Of a stretch of 45,468 nucleotides of DNA, positions 1 to 11,399 are shown piece by piece. A program made the position numbers and the translations under genes. This DNA is from Symbiodinium natans (Eukaryota > Sar > Dinophyceae > Suessiales > Symbiodiniaceae), in assembly GCA_905221605.1 (NCBI GenBank), contig CAJNDS010000983.1, positions 1-45,468 on the forward strand, written 5' to 3'. The notes under the pieces are model-generated. The model saw nothing but the letters and a program-made list of their open reading frames with translations. It was not told where the DNA came from and ran no database searches. How positions within the stretch are numbered: position 1 is the first letter of the stretch; the number at the start of each line of letters is the position of its first letter.

Positions 1-141
1 CTTGACACAGGGATGCAAGGGGGGGAAGGGCCCGACACTGCCAATTACTTGTGCAACAAGTTCAGCATGAATGCTGTTTTTCCGTGCACGCAGGCTTTCC
101 ATGTGCATACTGGCTCAAGTTGCTTTAAAAGATTGTGGCCG

Positions 142-214
142 TAGTCTGGCACGGCGTCCGAGCAGAGTAAGAAGGCCAACCCCAAGAAGCAGCACACAGC
201 AACTTTTCTCACAG
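142..214 (+). other. Exon-like segment with strong splice donor
   Basis: After GTAG at 138-141 a frame stays open (SGTASEQSKKANPKKQ and on) to a consensus-like donor ACAG/GTGAGC at 214-215. The flanking DNA has no other gene signal. A longer overlapping frame begins at the ATG at 71, but its composition is not convincing. No family is recognised. This could be the last visible exon of a gene that starts left of the window, or chance. Confidence 0.2.
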
Positions 215-346
215 GTGAGCAGATATCCTTTCACTCTTTCTGGGACCTCCTGATCCACCTTGCTCTTCTTCTGTGCTATGTCGGTTCAGCTTGTGTTCGG
301 GATGTTTTGCTCGAAGCTGTCAAAACACCAGCTGTATTTGAGTAAA

Positions 347-860
347 CATCCCCCAATAAGCAAAACCTAAGCTTTGTACTAAAAACTTTACCTCAAGCAA
401 TCATCCCCCAATGAGCAAAACCTAAACTCTTTTGAACTGCCACATATTGAATAGCTATAATCAGCCCTCCCCCCCCCCACCTCCCCCTGATAAGCAAGCA
501 GCTTAACTACTTGAACTCTGAACTAAACACTGCACCTTAGCTAACACATTGTATTTCCGTTCTCATCCTCCGATAAGCAAACCAGGGCAAACCAGAAATA
601 ACTCTGCGCTGATAACTTTACCTCAAGCAATCACCCCCCAAACTTTGCACTACGCTGTACCTTAGCTAACACTTTGCAATTTCAGTAATCATCCAAAGAA
701 GCAAGATTTAAACTCTGTACCAACACTATACCTTAGCTAGCCACATTGCATGTCCCCCCCAAAAAAACAACAAAGCCTGAACTCTGTACTAAAACCGCAT
801 GGTATTTCAGTTGTCATCCCAAGCAAAACCTAAACTCTGCACTAACACCTGCATAGTTAC
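347..860. repeat. Degenerate tandem repeat, 60-80 bp units
   Basis: Units with the order ATCCCCCAATAAGCAAAACC, TAAACTCTGCACTAA, ACCTTAGCTAACAC, CATTGCAATTTCAG recur at least six times with indels and C-run length changes. There is no coding signal. It is followed by a TA microsatellite at about 899-919. Confidence 0.6.
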
Positions 861-1010
861 GCACATATCTAATTAAAACACATACGCCCACAAAGATGAT
901 ATATATATATATATATATACACGTATTGTTTGAAGTGGAACGCTGTGGGAATAGTCCTTTGATGAACACTCAATTGCAGCTCCTTAGTTGTTGTTTACTA
1001 ATCTGGTTCC

Positions 1011-1290
1011 ACGGCCTAGGTTGGGCGCAATATTGAAAACATTGCAAAAACTCAATATTTCAATATTGGGCTGGATCCAAGATCCAAGATTTCACAGTTT
1101 TTTCGGAGGCCATCTTGGATCCAGGGCGCAGGCTGGAACCAACCTTGGAATATTGAAAGGGTTTCAATACTTCAATATTGGGGGGAGTGTCCTGGCTGGA
1201 TCCAAGATTGCTTTGCGAAATCTTTGGACGTCGGACCTTGGATCCAGCCCAATATTGAAAGGGCTTCAATACTGCAACATTGGGGGAAGC
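1011..1290. repeat. Inverted-repeat element with CAATATTG ends
   Basis: CAATATTGGGCTGGATCCAAG near 1061 is repeated in inverse orientation as CTTGGATCCAGCCCAATATTG near 1235-1256, with further partial copies between. A related fragment (GGATCTTGGACCCAGCCCAATATTG) lies at about 3115-3146. It looks like a small non-autonomous foldback element. The open frames crossing it start at TTG and are not credible genes. Confidence 0.55.
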
Positions 1291-1791
1291 GGGGCGGCCA
1301 CAACCAGGGACCAAGAGTCCACACATTTTGGAAAGCGGTCTTGTCTGTTTCGATGTTTTAACATCGACCATCACGATCCAACAAAAAACGAGAAAGCAAA
1401 CAACGCAACAAACTCATTCTAACAAACAGGCTCCCGCAGCCTCCTCTGTTGTAAAATTTAAGGCTTCGCGTTTAGAGGTGTTTATATAAAAAATGTAGAA
1501 AGGTGTGTGTGTGTGTATTTATTGTGAGTTTTTGATTTTGGCTCATGTATTTATTCACTTGTGTTTGGAGTTGAAGTTTTGGATCGACTATGTCGATGAG
1601 AGGGCTTATTATATACAGGGGTCTGACTTAGGTTCAAGGTTTCGGGTTCAAGGTGATGTTTAGGCGCTCATGTTTAGGGATTAGGTCTAGGGTTCCGAGT
1701 CCATGGTTTTGGATTGAGGGCTGAGGGTTTAGGGTTTTAGGGCTTAGGGCATGGGATTCAGGGTTTAGGGTTTGGTGTTTCAGGGGCAGGG

Positions 1792-1982
1792 GAGTTAACC
1801 CGATTTAACTCGAGTTAAGTCTCAGAGCCAACCCGAGTTAACTCGAGTTAACTGTCAGACCCAACCCGAGTTAACTCGAGCTAACTCTCAGATCCAACTC
1901 GAGTTAACTCGAGTTAACTCCCCAAGACCTCTTATTTTCCTTTTAACTTGCAGAGCCAACCCGAGTTAACTCGAGTTAACTC
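1792..1982. repeat. 33-bp array of perfect 20-bp palindromes
   Basis: GAGTTAACTCGAGTTAACTC, which equals its own reverse complement, occurs at about 1901-1920 and 1963-1982, with near-identical copies at about 1835, 1868 and (degenerate) 1802. The first four are spaced 33 bp; the last follows a spacer. Each unit is introduced by CAGAxCCAACCC. Just downstream, GGCTCCGAACCATACTC is duplicated (about 1998-2040). Confidence 0.8.
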
Positions 1983-1999
1983 ACCTAAAAGCATCTCGG

Positions 2000-2540
2000 C
2001 TCCGAACCATACTCAAGCATGTCGGCTCCGAACCATACTCCTGAAACCAGACAGACCCTCAACCCCGAAATCATGAATCCTGAGCACCCGAAATTCTGAA
2101 CCCGTAACGCCCCCAAGCCCCCCCCAAAAAAACCCCAACCCAAACTCCACCCAAAGATGCAGACCCTAAACACCCGCAGTCCCAAAACCCCAAAACTTCA
2201 CCATGACCCCTGACTATTTTTTCTTTGATATATCTAGGAAAGGCTTAATTAGGGTCTGGCGTTCGAGGTTTATGGTTTGTTGCTTGGGGTTTAATCATCA
2301 ACCCGAAGCAATAACCCCACTTTAGACCCTAAACCCCAAACCACCGTTGAACTCTACATCTCCATCCGTAAGCCCAAGAGACCACAACCCCCTGCACCCT
2401 CAACAAAAAACAACCAAGCCTGGTCAAAACTGTATACATCCCTCAACCCCAAACCTCAACCCCTATAACCTTGAAGCCCAAGCCGCCAGCCTCGGCCCCG
2501 CCCCAAACCCTATTGCCCAAGCCACGCCCGTAACGACAGC
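2000..2540. other. Non-coding stretch with diverged CCCTAAA-like text
   Basis: C-rich plus-strand text with scattered CCCTAAACCCC-like motifs. I see no credible gene; the short open frames here are low-complexity. Confidence 0.4.
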
Positions 2541-2547
2541 GCGAATG

Positions 2548-2778
2548 CAGTAGCATTTTGATATGAATATATACACGATGGCTGCGCGAACAGAATGAGA
2601 TCCACGCGCGCACGCAGAAAAGCAGCAGTTGAGTCACAAGACCACGACGGACAGCCGAGGTTGTCTCGCCGGCGGAATCTTTGCGTATAATAAAATATCT
2701 GTATGCGCGCGCAGCAAGTTTTGGTTCCTATATTACTATTGTTTTTAGCCTTTGCTTTTGCAATCGTTGTCTTGCTAT
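2548..2778 (-). repeat. Inverted copy of the CATGGATCTCATTCTG repeat family
   Basis: On the minus strand this reads GGTTGCAAAAGCAAGG-like text, then the GCCGGCGAGACAACCTCGGCTGTCCGTC block, then ATGGATCTCATTCTG-like text. It is the same family that lies in plus orientation at 3385-4330 and 6410-8270, so a 0.6-kb spacer (2779-3384) is flanked by opposed copies. Confidence 0.7.
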
Positions 2779-3384
2779 GCCCTGACCCTTCAATAGACGC
2801 TTATATCAGCTTTAAGCACCGCTTACAAGAGACTTTTGTGAGTGTAACAGGCGGTTAGCATAAGGGCCTGTTGTTTTAACAAGCGTAGTTTTTAACACAA
2901 TAAGCTTTTATGTTAGAGGCAACAAGCGCTTACATTTTAGCTATATATATATAAACTAATTTTTTCGTAGTCGGTCCTTCTTTTCCCTCGTCCTCTCTTC
3001 TTTCCAGAGGTCCTGAATATTTGTATGTTTGCAAACCTCCTCATCTCCCTAAACTCTCACTTGACCAGAGCAGGGGCTTTTTGTATCACCTTGAAACACT
3101 TTCTGTGGAATATTGGATCTTGGATCTTGGACCCAGCCCAATATTGAAATACTGAGTTTTTCCCACACATAAATATTGCGGGGCCAGATAAGCATAAACC
3201 CTGGTACAGAGTTTGGTTTTGCTTAGTGGGGGGAAGGGGGCGGGGGGGGTGATTATTGAAATACAATGTGTGTTACCTCAGGTACAGTGTTTAGTGCAGA
3301 GTTTAGTTGCCCCAAAAATCTCCAAAAATCTGAGGGAGCAGGGCTTGGGCTCACCAGATTACAAACCCCAAGCGTATTCTCTGT

Positions 3385-4330
3385 TGGGGAGCTATAGGAA
3401 CCAAAACTTGCTACGCGCGCATACACACACACACACACACATCTTTTAGCACGCAAAGATTCCGCCGGCGTGACAACCTCGGCTGTCCGTCGCGGTCTTG
3501 TGGCTCAACTGCTGCGTTTGATGCGAGCACACATGGATCTCATTCTGTTCGCATAAATATCGTGTGTATTTTCAATATATTCATATCAAGATACTGCTGC
3601 ATGCGCTGTTGCGCTCTCCGTGCCGCGTGCTGCGTCCGGCGCGACACACTCCGGTGCGACACACACGGAAAGGCTCGCGACAAGATCGTGCACGAATGCT
3701 GTTACGCGGGCACACATGGGTGTCTCGCCGTTCGCACGGATCTGCTCTTGCACTAGACAGCCGCGTCTTACACGACCACACAGACATCAGGTGTTGGGTA
3801 GGCATATATATTTTTGCGGCAAGAAAGCGGTTGCAAAAGCAAGGGCTAAAAACTATAGGAGCCAATATCTTTTGGCACGCGAAAGATTCCGCCGGCGAGA
3901 CAATCTCGGCTGTCCGTCTCGGTCTTGTGACTCAACTGCTGCGTTTGATGCGAGCACACATAGATCTCATTCTGTTCGCGTCGTGTGTATTTACAATATA
4001 TTCATATCGACATACTGCTGCTTCGCTGTTGCGCTCTCCCTGCCGCGTGCTGCGTCCTGCGCGACACACGGAAAGGTTCGCAAAAAGATCGTGCACGAAT
4101 GCAGCTGCGCGGGCACACATGAGCGTCTCGCCGTTCACGCAGATCTGTTCTTGCGCTAAATAGCTGCGTGGTATACGACCACACAGACAGCAGCTGTTGG
4201 GTAGGCATACCTTTACGGCAAGACAGCGGTTGCAAAAGCAAGGGCCAAAAACTGTAGGAACCAAAACTTGCTTCGTACATACACACGGCCAGCCCACATG
4301 GATCTCATTCTGCTTGCGCAGACATGTTAC
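3385..4330 (+). repeat. CATGGATCTCATTCTG repeat family, plus copies
   Basis: At least two diverged units. Each contains GGAACCAAAACTTGCT, a short CA or TA run, GGCACGCxAAGATTCCGCCGGC, CTCGGCTGTCCGTC, ATGGATCTCATTCTG, then GCGCTCTCCGTGCCGCGTGC and GGTTGCAAAAGCAAGGGC. All three frames on both strands stay open for long stretches because of composition; the frames are unconserved between units, so I do not call genes here. Confidence 0.65.
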
Positions 4331-4680
4331 AATAGTGGGCCCCCCCCCCCTTGCAAGTACAGTTACAAATCCGTTACAACGTCCTTAAGGTCAGTTACAC
4401 GTCTGCTAAGTAAGCCCTAAACATACAAGTCTGGATAAGCGAGATACAGAGTTTTATATGAAAGGAGATAGGAAAAGATAGCAGACATAGCCAAACTATC
4501 TTGTTTGGTCCTGCTTTTTTTTTTGGTTGGGGGGGGGGGGAATTATTTGCGGGACGGGATTTGCGAAATTTGCACAGACAGCAACCGTGAGCAAGAGCCG
4601 CTCGACGCATTTCTCTCGGCCGCTGCCATATTCGAAATGCGTATATAGCATGGAACACAGACTGATTTACTTTATGGGCG

Positions 4681-4910
4681 GATGAATATAGGGTTTGTAC
4701 TTTGCAAGCGCGTCTTTGCTTTTTGAATTGTAGCAATCCATGCCGACATGTAGCTTTGATGCAGCTTCCTGGTTTAAGTTTTCCTTAGCTGGTTTGATGA
4801 ATATAGGGTTTGTACTTTGCAAGCGCGTCTTTGCTTTTTGAATTGTAGCAATCCATGCCGACATGTAGCTTTGATGCAGCTTCCTGGTTTAAGTTTTCCT
4901 TAGCTGGTTT
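4681..4910. repeat. 115-bp perfect tandem duplication
   Basis: Two head-to-tail copies, 4681-4795 and 4796-4910, beginning GATGAATATAGGGTTTGTAC and ending CCTTAGCTGGTTT. They look identical by eye, so the duplication is recent. Confidence 0.9.
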
Positions 4911-5099
4911 GCCGATGTACTACCCTAAATCCTAAATACCCTGAAACCTTGAAGACGCTAGTTTTTTCGGTGAGGGCGAAAACTCGCTTGCAGTGTGTTT
5001 CGCTAGCTCAGCGGGGAAACTCGCTTAGACCCCAAACCCGAAAACCCGGGGAACCCTAAACCTTGGAGATGCTCTTTTTTTATTGAGGGCAGGCGTGCG

Positions 5100-5400
5100 G
5101 GCAGCTGTGTGGCCACAGACATGATGTGGCGCCAAAAAACGTGTGGATACGTATGTGTCCGCGCACTTTCGATCCCAAAACCATGTGGGCGCATGTGTGA
5201 CCGCGTGTTTATCCCAGCAAAGACATGTGGACGCGTGTGTGTCCGCTTGTGTCCGCTTGTGTGTCCGCTGGTGTCTTGAGGCGTGGGCACGCAGGTATCC
5301 GCAGCTTCCTCCAGAAAACAATAGTGGGCGCACATGTGTCCGCAGCTTCCGCCAGAAAAAACAATAGTGGGCGTACATGTGTCCGCAAGCATACCTGTTT
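5100..5400. repeat. Short degenerate repeats of CATGTGxxCGC
   Basis: Repeated GTGTCCGC and CATGTGxxCGC words, with a duplicated block AACAATAGTGGGCGxACATGTGTCCGCA at about 5318 and 5352. Long open frames on both strands are side effects of the repeat; no gene is supported. Confidence 0.5.
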
Positions 5401-5969
5401 CACGTACCTGTGCGCAGAAGGGTCCGTCATGCGTCGTTTGAAACCATTTCTAAAGAAACTCGCTGGGTGCCTGTAGCGAGGAAACTCGCCGAAGGTATAC
5501 CGGTAGCCGGGAAGCTCGCCTGCCTAAGACCCTCAGACTTGCATCCTTGTGCTTCTGTCTCTTTAGTTGAACTGAGTGGTGCCGGGAATGTTCTGAACTG
5601 TTGGGGCTTTGTATCGCCCAGCTCGTGCCCCTCAAAGTTTGTGTTGCCTCATCGTGGTTGTGCAACCATGAATTGTCCGAACTTGCAGGAACACTTAAAC
5701 TCAAATCTAATGCCAACAAACCCTTCGAAATATAATATTAACTCGCTCCAAACTCCTAAATGCGCCTTGGGGGGCTAATGTCAGCTCCTTGCCAAAATCT
5801 AAAAATGTCATAATTAGTGCAAAAAGATAGAAAAAGATACGGAACTTGCAAGTCTACTTGCTAAGTTGCCTATGTCGGACTCACGCTAAGTACTTGTAAG
5901 TCTGCTATGTCCATACGCAACTCACGCTAACTATCGCTAACTACTTGTAAGTGGGGGGCCCTCTCTCGT

Positions 5970-6250
5970 AGTGCGTGCCGTGTGCTGCGAATCACACACG
6001 CATATCTTTTTTTTCGGCAGCACACATGGATCTCATTCTGCTTGCACAGGCACGTGAGTGCGCTCAAACTGCCTGGCGCTGTTTTCCTTCCTCGGTGGAC
6101 TCCCCGAACACTACTTTTCAATTGCCCAGGTGCAAAAAGTCATAGTAGTTTGGCGCGCGCACGTCCCTTACCTTTTCGCGAAGCCGTACACAAAATCTAG
6201 TCACCGACCTTCTCCCTTACCAGATTGCAAGCCCCAAGCGCACCCGCAGT
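5970..6250 (+). repeat. Dispersed repeat block, copy 1
   Basis: Contains GCTCAAACTGCCTGGCGCTG, GGTGGACTCCCCGAA, CACAAAATCTAGTCACCGA and CCAGATTGCAAxCCCCAAGC. A second copy ends the 432-bp tandem repeat at about 8195-8475, and a fragment (CCAGATTACAAACCCCAAGC) lies at about 3354. Confidence 0.7.
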
Positions 6251-6409
6251 TGGGGAAATATGTTGTAACTGATGACTGTTGCACCATGACGACAGCTTTG
6301 GCTGCAAAGTCGGACTACGCTGGGTTTCAAAATCAGAGCACGCACGAGCAGCAGAGAAACAGCACGGAGATGTGAAAAAGGATTGGGAGGGGGGTCGGAA
6401 AACGTTCAA

Positions 6410-7298
6410 ACAAACAGGTGCGACAACATTGTTGCGTTCTCTGTGCCGCGTACTGCGTACGGCGCGACACACGGGAAGGTTCGTGCACGAATGATGTTAA
6501 GGCACACATGGGTGTCTCGCCGTTCGCATGGATCTGTCCTCGCGCTAAACAGCCGCGTCGTACACGACCACATAGACATCAGGTGTTGGCAAGGCATATT
6601 GTTATGGCAAGAAATCGGTTGCAAAAGCAAGGGCTACAAACTATACGAACCCGAGCTTGCTACGCGAGCATACACACATATCTTCTGTCTTTTGGCACGC
6701 AAAAGATTCCGCCGGCGAGACAATCTCGGCTGTCCGTCGCAATCTCGTGACTCAACTGATGCGTTTTATGCGAACACACATGGATCTCATTCTGTTCGCA
6801 CAAGCATCGTGCGTATGTACAATATATCCATACCAACATACTGCTGCTTCGCTGTTGCGCTCTCCGTGCCGCGCGCTGCGTAGTTGGCTGGCCATATTTT
6901 TGCGGCAACAAAGCGGCTGCAAAAGCAAGGGCTAAAATCTATAGGAACCAAACCTTGCTACGCGAGCATGCACACATATCTCTTGGCACGCAGAAGATTC
7001 CGCCGGCGAAACAATCTCGGCTGTCCGTCGCAGTCTTGTGAGACAACTGATGCGTTTCATGCTAGCACACATGGATCTCATTCTGTTCGCACAAACATCG
7101 TATATATTTACAATATATCCGTATCAACATACTGCTGCTTCGCTGTTGCGCTCTCCGTGCCGCGTGCTGCGTTGGCTGGGCATATTTTTACGGCAACAAA
7201 GCGGTTGCAAAAGCAAGGGCTAAAACCTATAGGAACCAAACCTTGCAACGCGAGCATACACACATATATACAGCCAGCCCACATGGATCTCATTCTGC
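6410..7298 (+). repeat. Diverged units of the CATGGATCTCATTCTG family
   Basis: Three diverged monomers of roughly 270-290 bp, each with the GCCGGCGAxACAATCTCGGC block and the ATGGATCTCATTCTG block (near 6779 and 7071). They lead directly into the 432-bp tandem duplication. Confidence 0.65.
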
Positions 7299-8195
7299 TT
7301 GCACAGACATGTTAGTGCGTGCCGTGCGCTGCGAACGCACACACGCGTATCTTTTTTTTCGGCAGCACACATGGATCTCATTCTGCTAGCATACACACAT
7401 AGCTTCTGTCTTTTGGCACGCAAAAGACTCCGCCGGCGAGACAATCTCGGCTGTCCGTCGCAGTCTCGTGACTCAACTGATGCGTTTGATACGAGCACAC
7501 ATGGATCTCATTCTGTTCGCACAAGCATCGTGTGTATTTACAATATATCCGTATCAACATACTGTTGCTTCGCTGTTGTGCTCTCCGTGCCGCGTGCTGC
7601 GTTGGCTGGGCATATTTTTACGGCAACAAAGCGGTTGCAAAAGCAAGGGCTAAAAACCTATAGGAACCAAACCTTGCAACGCGAGCATACACACATATAT
7701 ACAGCCAGCCCACATGGATCTCATTCTGCTTGCACAGACATGTTAGTGCGCGCCGTGCGCTGCGAACGCACACACGCGTATCTTTTTTTTTCGGCAGCAC
7801 ACATGGATCTCATTCTGCTAGCATACACACATATCTTCTGTCTTTTGGCGCGCAAAAGACTCCGCCGGCGAGACAATCTCGGCTGTCCGTCGCAGTCTCG
7901 TGACTCAACTGATGCGTTTGATACGAGCACACATGGATCTCATTCTGTTCGCACAAGCATCGTGTGTATTTACAATATATCCGTATCAACATACTGCTGC
8001 TTCGCTGTTATGCTCTCCGTGCCGCGTGCTGCGTTGGCTGGGCATATTTTTACGGCAACAAAGCGGTTGCAAAAGCAAGGGCTAAAAACCTATAGGAACC
8101 AAACCTTGCAACGCGAGCATACACACATATATACAGCCAGCCCACATGGATCTCATTCTGCTTGCGCAGACATGTTAATGCGTGCCGTGCGCTGC
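7299..8195 (+). repeat. 432-bp tandem duplication
   Basis: Text starting near 7299 repeats at an offset of 432 bp (for example CATGGATCTCATTCTGCTAGC at 7371 and 7803; ATGCGTTTGATACGAGC at 7480 and 7912). Near-identical copies indicate a recent event. A 345-codon frame crosses it because 432 is a multiple of three. Confidence 0.85.
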
Positions 8196-8475
8196 GAACG
8201 CACACACGCGTATCTTTTTTTCGGCAGCACACATGGATCTCATTCTGCTTGCACAGGCATGTTAGTGCGCTCAAACTGCCTGGCGCTGTTTTCCTTCCTC
8301 GGTGGACTCCCCGAAGACTACTTTTTAATTGCCTAGGTGCAAAAAGTTACAGTAGTTCCGCGCGCGCACACGTCCCTGACCTTTCCGCGACGCCGCGCAC
8401 AAAATCTAGTCACCGATCTTCTCCCTTACCAGATTGCAAACCCCAAGCGTACCCGCTGTTGGGGAATTTATCATT
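8195..8475 (+). repeat. Dispersed repeat block, copy 2
   Basis: Same order of motifs as 5970-6250 with about 90% identity by eye. It marks the right edge of the repeat cluster; the A+T-rich island starts immediately after. Confidence 0.7.
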
Positions 8476-9830
8476 AAAAGATCGATATCATTTATAGAAT
8501 TATATTATAAGTGCGCGATAATAGTATAATTAAAGGCCCCGTTCTTCGTTCACTTAGTTCGCGCTTATTATAATATAGTTCGTGCTTCCATTACAACTAT
8601 ATTATAAGCACGTACACGTGAAGAGAACACCATAAACACTATTAATAGTATTATCAGGGAGTTTACGGACGCATGAATACTATTAATAGGGGCTTATGGG
8701 TGAACGAAACATGAACGGCCAAGTGCTCAGGGTCTTATTGTTAGGCCGTTGGCTTCCTCGTAATCAAGGATGACTCAATTTCTGAGAGACGAGGGTAGTG
8801 ACAGTGAGGAAGTCATTACACCGCTCATGTTGGACGGAACTTACCTGTCAAGGAATTTTGCTACCTTAGGACCTTTCTTAACCTTACAGCCGCCGTGTGT
8901 ACTTCGTTCATATTATTTTGGTGGATTTCGTGCATTCGTTTCTCTTCGTTTCACTTCTTTACACATCCCCAATATAATATTCTCTTCGTATTTATCTTGT
9001 CTTTTCTCTTATTTCATTCTCTTCTCTCGTTTACCCCGCGAATGAATAATAGACAGAGCGCGGGGTGTACGAAGAGAATGGAGAAAAGAGTGTTACGTTC
9101 ATAATATTATTCGCGCTTCACGAAGTTCATTGCAATAATGTTATTCTCTGGTTTCGTTCGTTCTTTCACTAATTTACTTCGTTCGCCAGTTCATGCATTA
9201 AATCACGCGCTTACTTCGTGCACTTGTATTATAATGCAGTGAACTTACTCTCTTCGTAGTTCTATTATTGGTTTCACAAGCTCATGATCCAGGGTTTTAT
9301 AGGGGTTATGGTTGTTCTTCACGAATCATCTGTGCTGGAACTATATGGTCTAGAGATTCATCCTATTGTTCACGGGTGACAGGGTGATGATAGTACTAAT
9401 TCCTAGAGTCTAGTTCAGGGGCATGAGGTAGAGGTTGGGTCTCAAGTCTTGTTCCAGCGGTAATACTACTATGAGGAGTTAACTGCCCACGGGTCCAGCA
9501 TTAGGTTGATTGTATGGGTGATTCAGAGAGCGGTTAACCTGGCATGCGATTCCAAGGGTGAACAGAGTGAGGGTGATGATAGTACTAATTCCTAGAGTCT
9601 AGTTCAGGAAGCCAACCAAGATATGAGAGTTAGGGTCTCAAGGGCGGATTCCGGGGATTGAATGGTTGATTCGCGAGCTAGGTTAGTAACTCAAGACATT
9701 AAGATTCAGCCCCAATGATAGGTCTTTTGGTCTAGTTCTTGGGCTTCTTTCTACAGGCTCATGCAACCTTAAACTCTAGGAAATCCACCAATCACCAGGG
9801 AATATTAACCTTAACCTTACCAGTCAACCA
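8476..9830. other. A+T-rich island, left part; no clear gene
   Basis: Base composition falls sharply. Inverted motifs around TATTATAATATAG occur at 8490-8620. A frame from the ATG at 8770 (MTQFLRDEGSDSEEV and on) is open to about 9045, but its second half is low-complexity and no family is recognised. The 38-bp string GGGTGATGATAGTACTAATT...AGTTCAGG occurs at 9383 and again at 9571. Confidence 0.4.
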
Positions 9831-11390
9831 ACCTGTTGATTTATGAGATGATCGATATGAAGCTTATAGGCGGATCGTGTCTATCATTCTTTATGGAGAT
9901 CCATACGGATCTCATATGTGCGATATTCATTATAGATCTATGGAGCGTGATTGCGAAAATATTTTATCAGGATAATTCCCTTCAAGAATTCATATTCGTT
10001 GGGAAGTATGATTTATATTACGATCTGAATTAGATTAAATTACATATCATCGTCGGGGGGAATTTCTATGGATTCCTATCGGCGTAAGCGATTTATAATT
10101 CGAAAAATTCAATTAAATACGAATCGTCCGCAGAGAGAGAGAGATTCATATGAGATATACTAATATCTCCCGAAATATAGACGAATGAATAGAGAAATTT
10201 TTATTCGGTCCATATGATCGTTCTGAATTAAGAGAAATATTTTTAAGGGTCCTTACGATTCGAAATATAAGATTTCAAAATATCGTAAAATATCAATATG
10301 AATCCATAAATTATCTTCCATATATTCAAATAGTCGCCATCATCCCGAATTAAATAAGAATCTGACGATTCGTATCGTGATTATATATCAAATATGATCC
10401 CAGAAAATCGTTACGAATCCAACCTTGGCTCATTCAATAATCAATGAATGATCCTATATAAAAGAGATCATATTAGCAAGAAACCTTCGCATTCACGACC
10501 CATAGAATCTATCATGAATATCACACATCAGAGTAGCACCACAGATCTGTATTCACGTCCGGCATTATTTCTGAAAATACCATTTATGATCATTCGCAAA
10601 CCAAAGTCTACTCCATTCAGAGACATTGATTAACTCAGGTGTGAGAAGGATGACTAACGCCTTTGGACAGACTCGGTGAAGCAGGCAGATCGGCCAGGTA
10701 TGATTGCCTGGCTTGACCGCCACAGGTGTCCCGGCACGCTTTACTGCTGCAATTCCAAGGTTGTTAATTGATATAGATTCATTGAACATATAAAGAATAA
10801 TGATTTCGATCAAGCCATTACGATGATACGGGTGATTCCCTTCTGGCACTTATGGGTTATTTGATATCTTGAATTGCCGTTGCCGAGCCTTAATTTCCGT
10901 CACTGATGATCTGCTATGGGAGGTGTCTCATGAATTTGTATTATGAAGTTCACGCCTCGTGGCGGCGGTGTTTCGTCTCCATGTCGGCTCCCCTTTCCCC
11001 CACGTAATTCGGGGTGGTGGTGGGTCTTTTGCTGCCGGGGTGCAGGGACCCTGAAGTGATTCTTTTTTCATCATCGTAATTTTTAGATTACGAAGTCCAC
11101 TAGTAAATTTATCTTCCATATTGTATCTAATATTTGGTTTGACTTGATATTGAGAATATAAGTCTCTTTGAATCGAGGATTCTTTCGAATAGAAGCCTCG
11201 AGCCTAATCACTTCTCATCGTATGGATCCTTGGTTGATTGAGAAATGTTTTGAGTGCGAATTTGCGGCTATATAATCTGGATTTCGTCCTTGATATATCT
11301 TATTTTTCGGAATCTTCGTTATCTTCTTGTATTATTTGTCTTTCTGGGACGTCTCATTAATTGGCGGGGTGATGGACAAGAAGTTTGATT
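9831..11390. other. A+T-rich island; eroded sequence
   Basis: Many GATTCG, GAATC and ATATC words and no long frame with protein-like composition. At about 10985-11060 a G+C-richer patch contains TAATTCGGGGTGGTGG, which recurs diverged near 13456 and in inverse orientation near 14590 and 14978. This is a dispersed repeat internal to the island. Confidence 0.4.
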
Positions 11391-11399
11391 GATTAATAC

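Noticed and set aside
1532-1548. GATTTTGGCTCATG resembling the spliced leader
   Set aside because: Only 11 bases match exactly, there is no unit stacking and no gene follows; chance is plausible in 45 kb.
3564-4163. 199-codon open frame
   Set aside because: Lies in the diverged CATGGATCTCATTCTG repeats; frame and sequence are not conserved between repeat units.
7299-8336. 345-codon open frame in the repeat cluster
   Set aside because: Starts at TTG, crosses a 432-bp tandem duplication whose length is a multiple of three, and other frames on both strands are equally open. Its repeats encode no recognisable domain.
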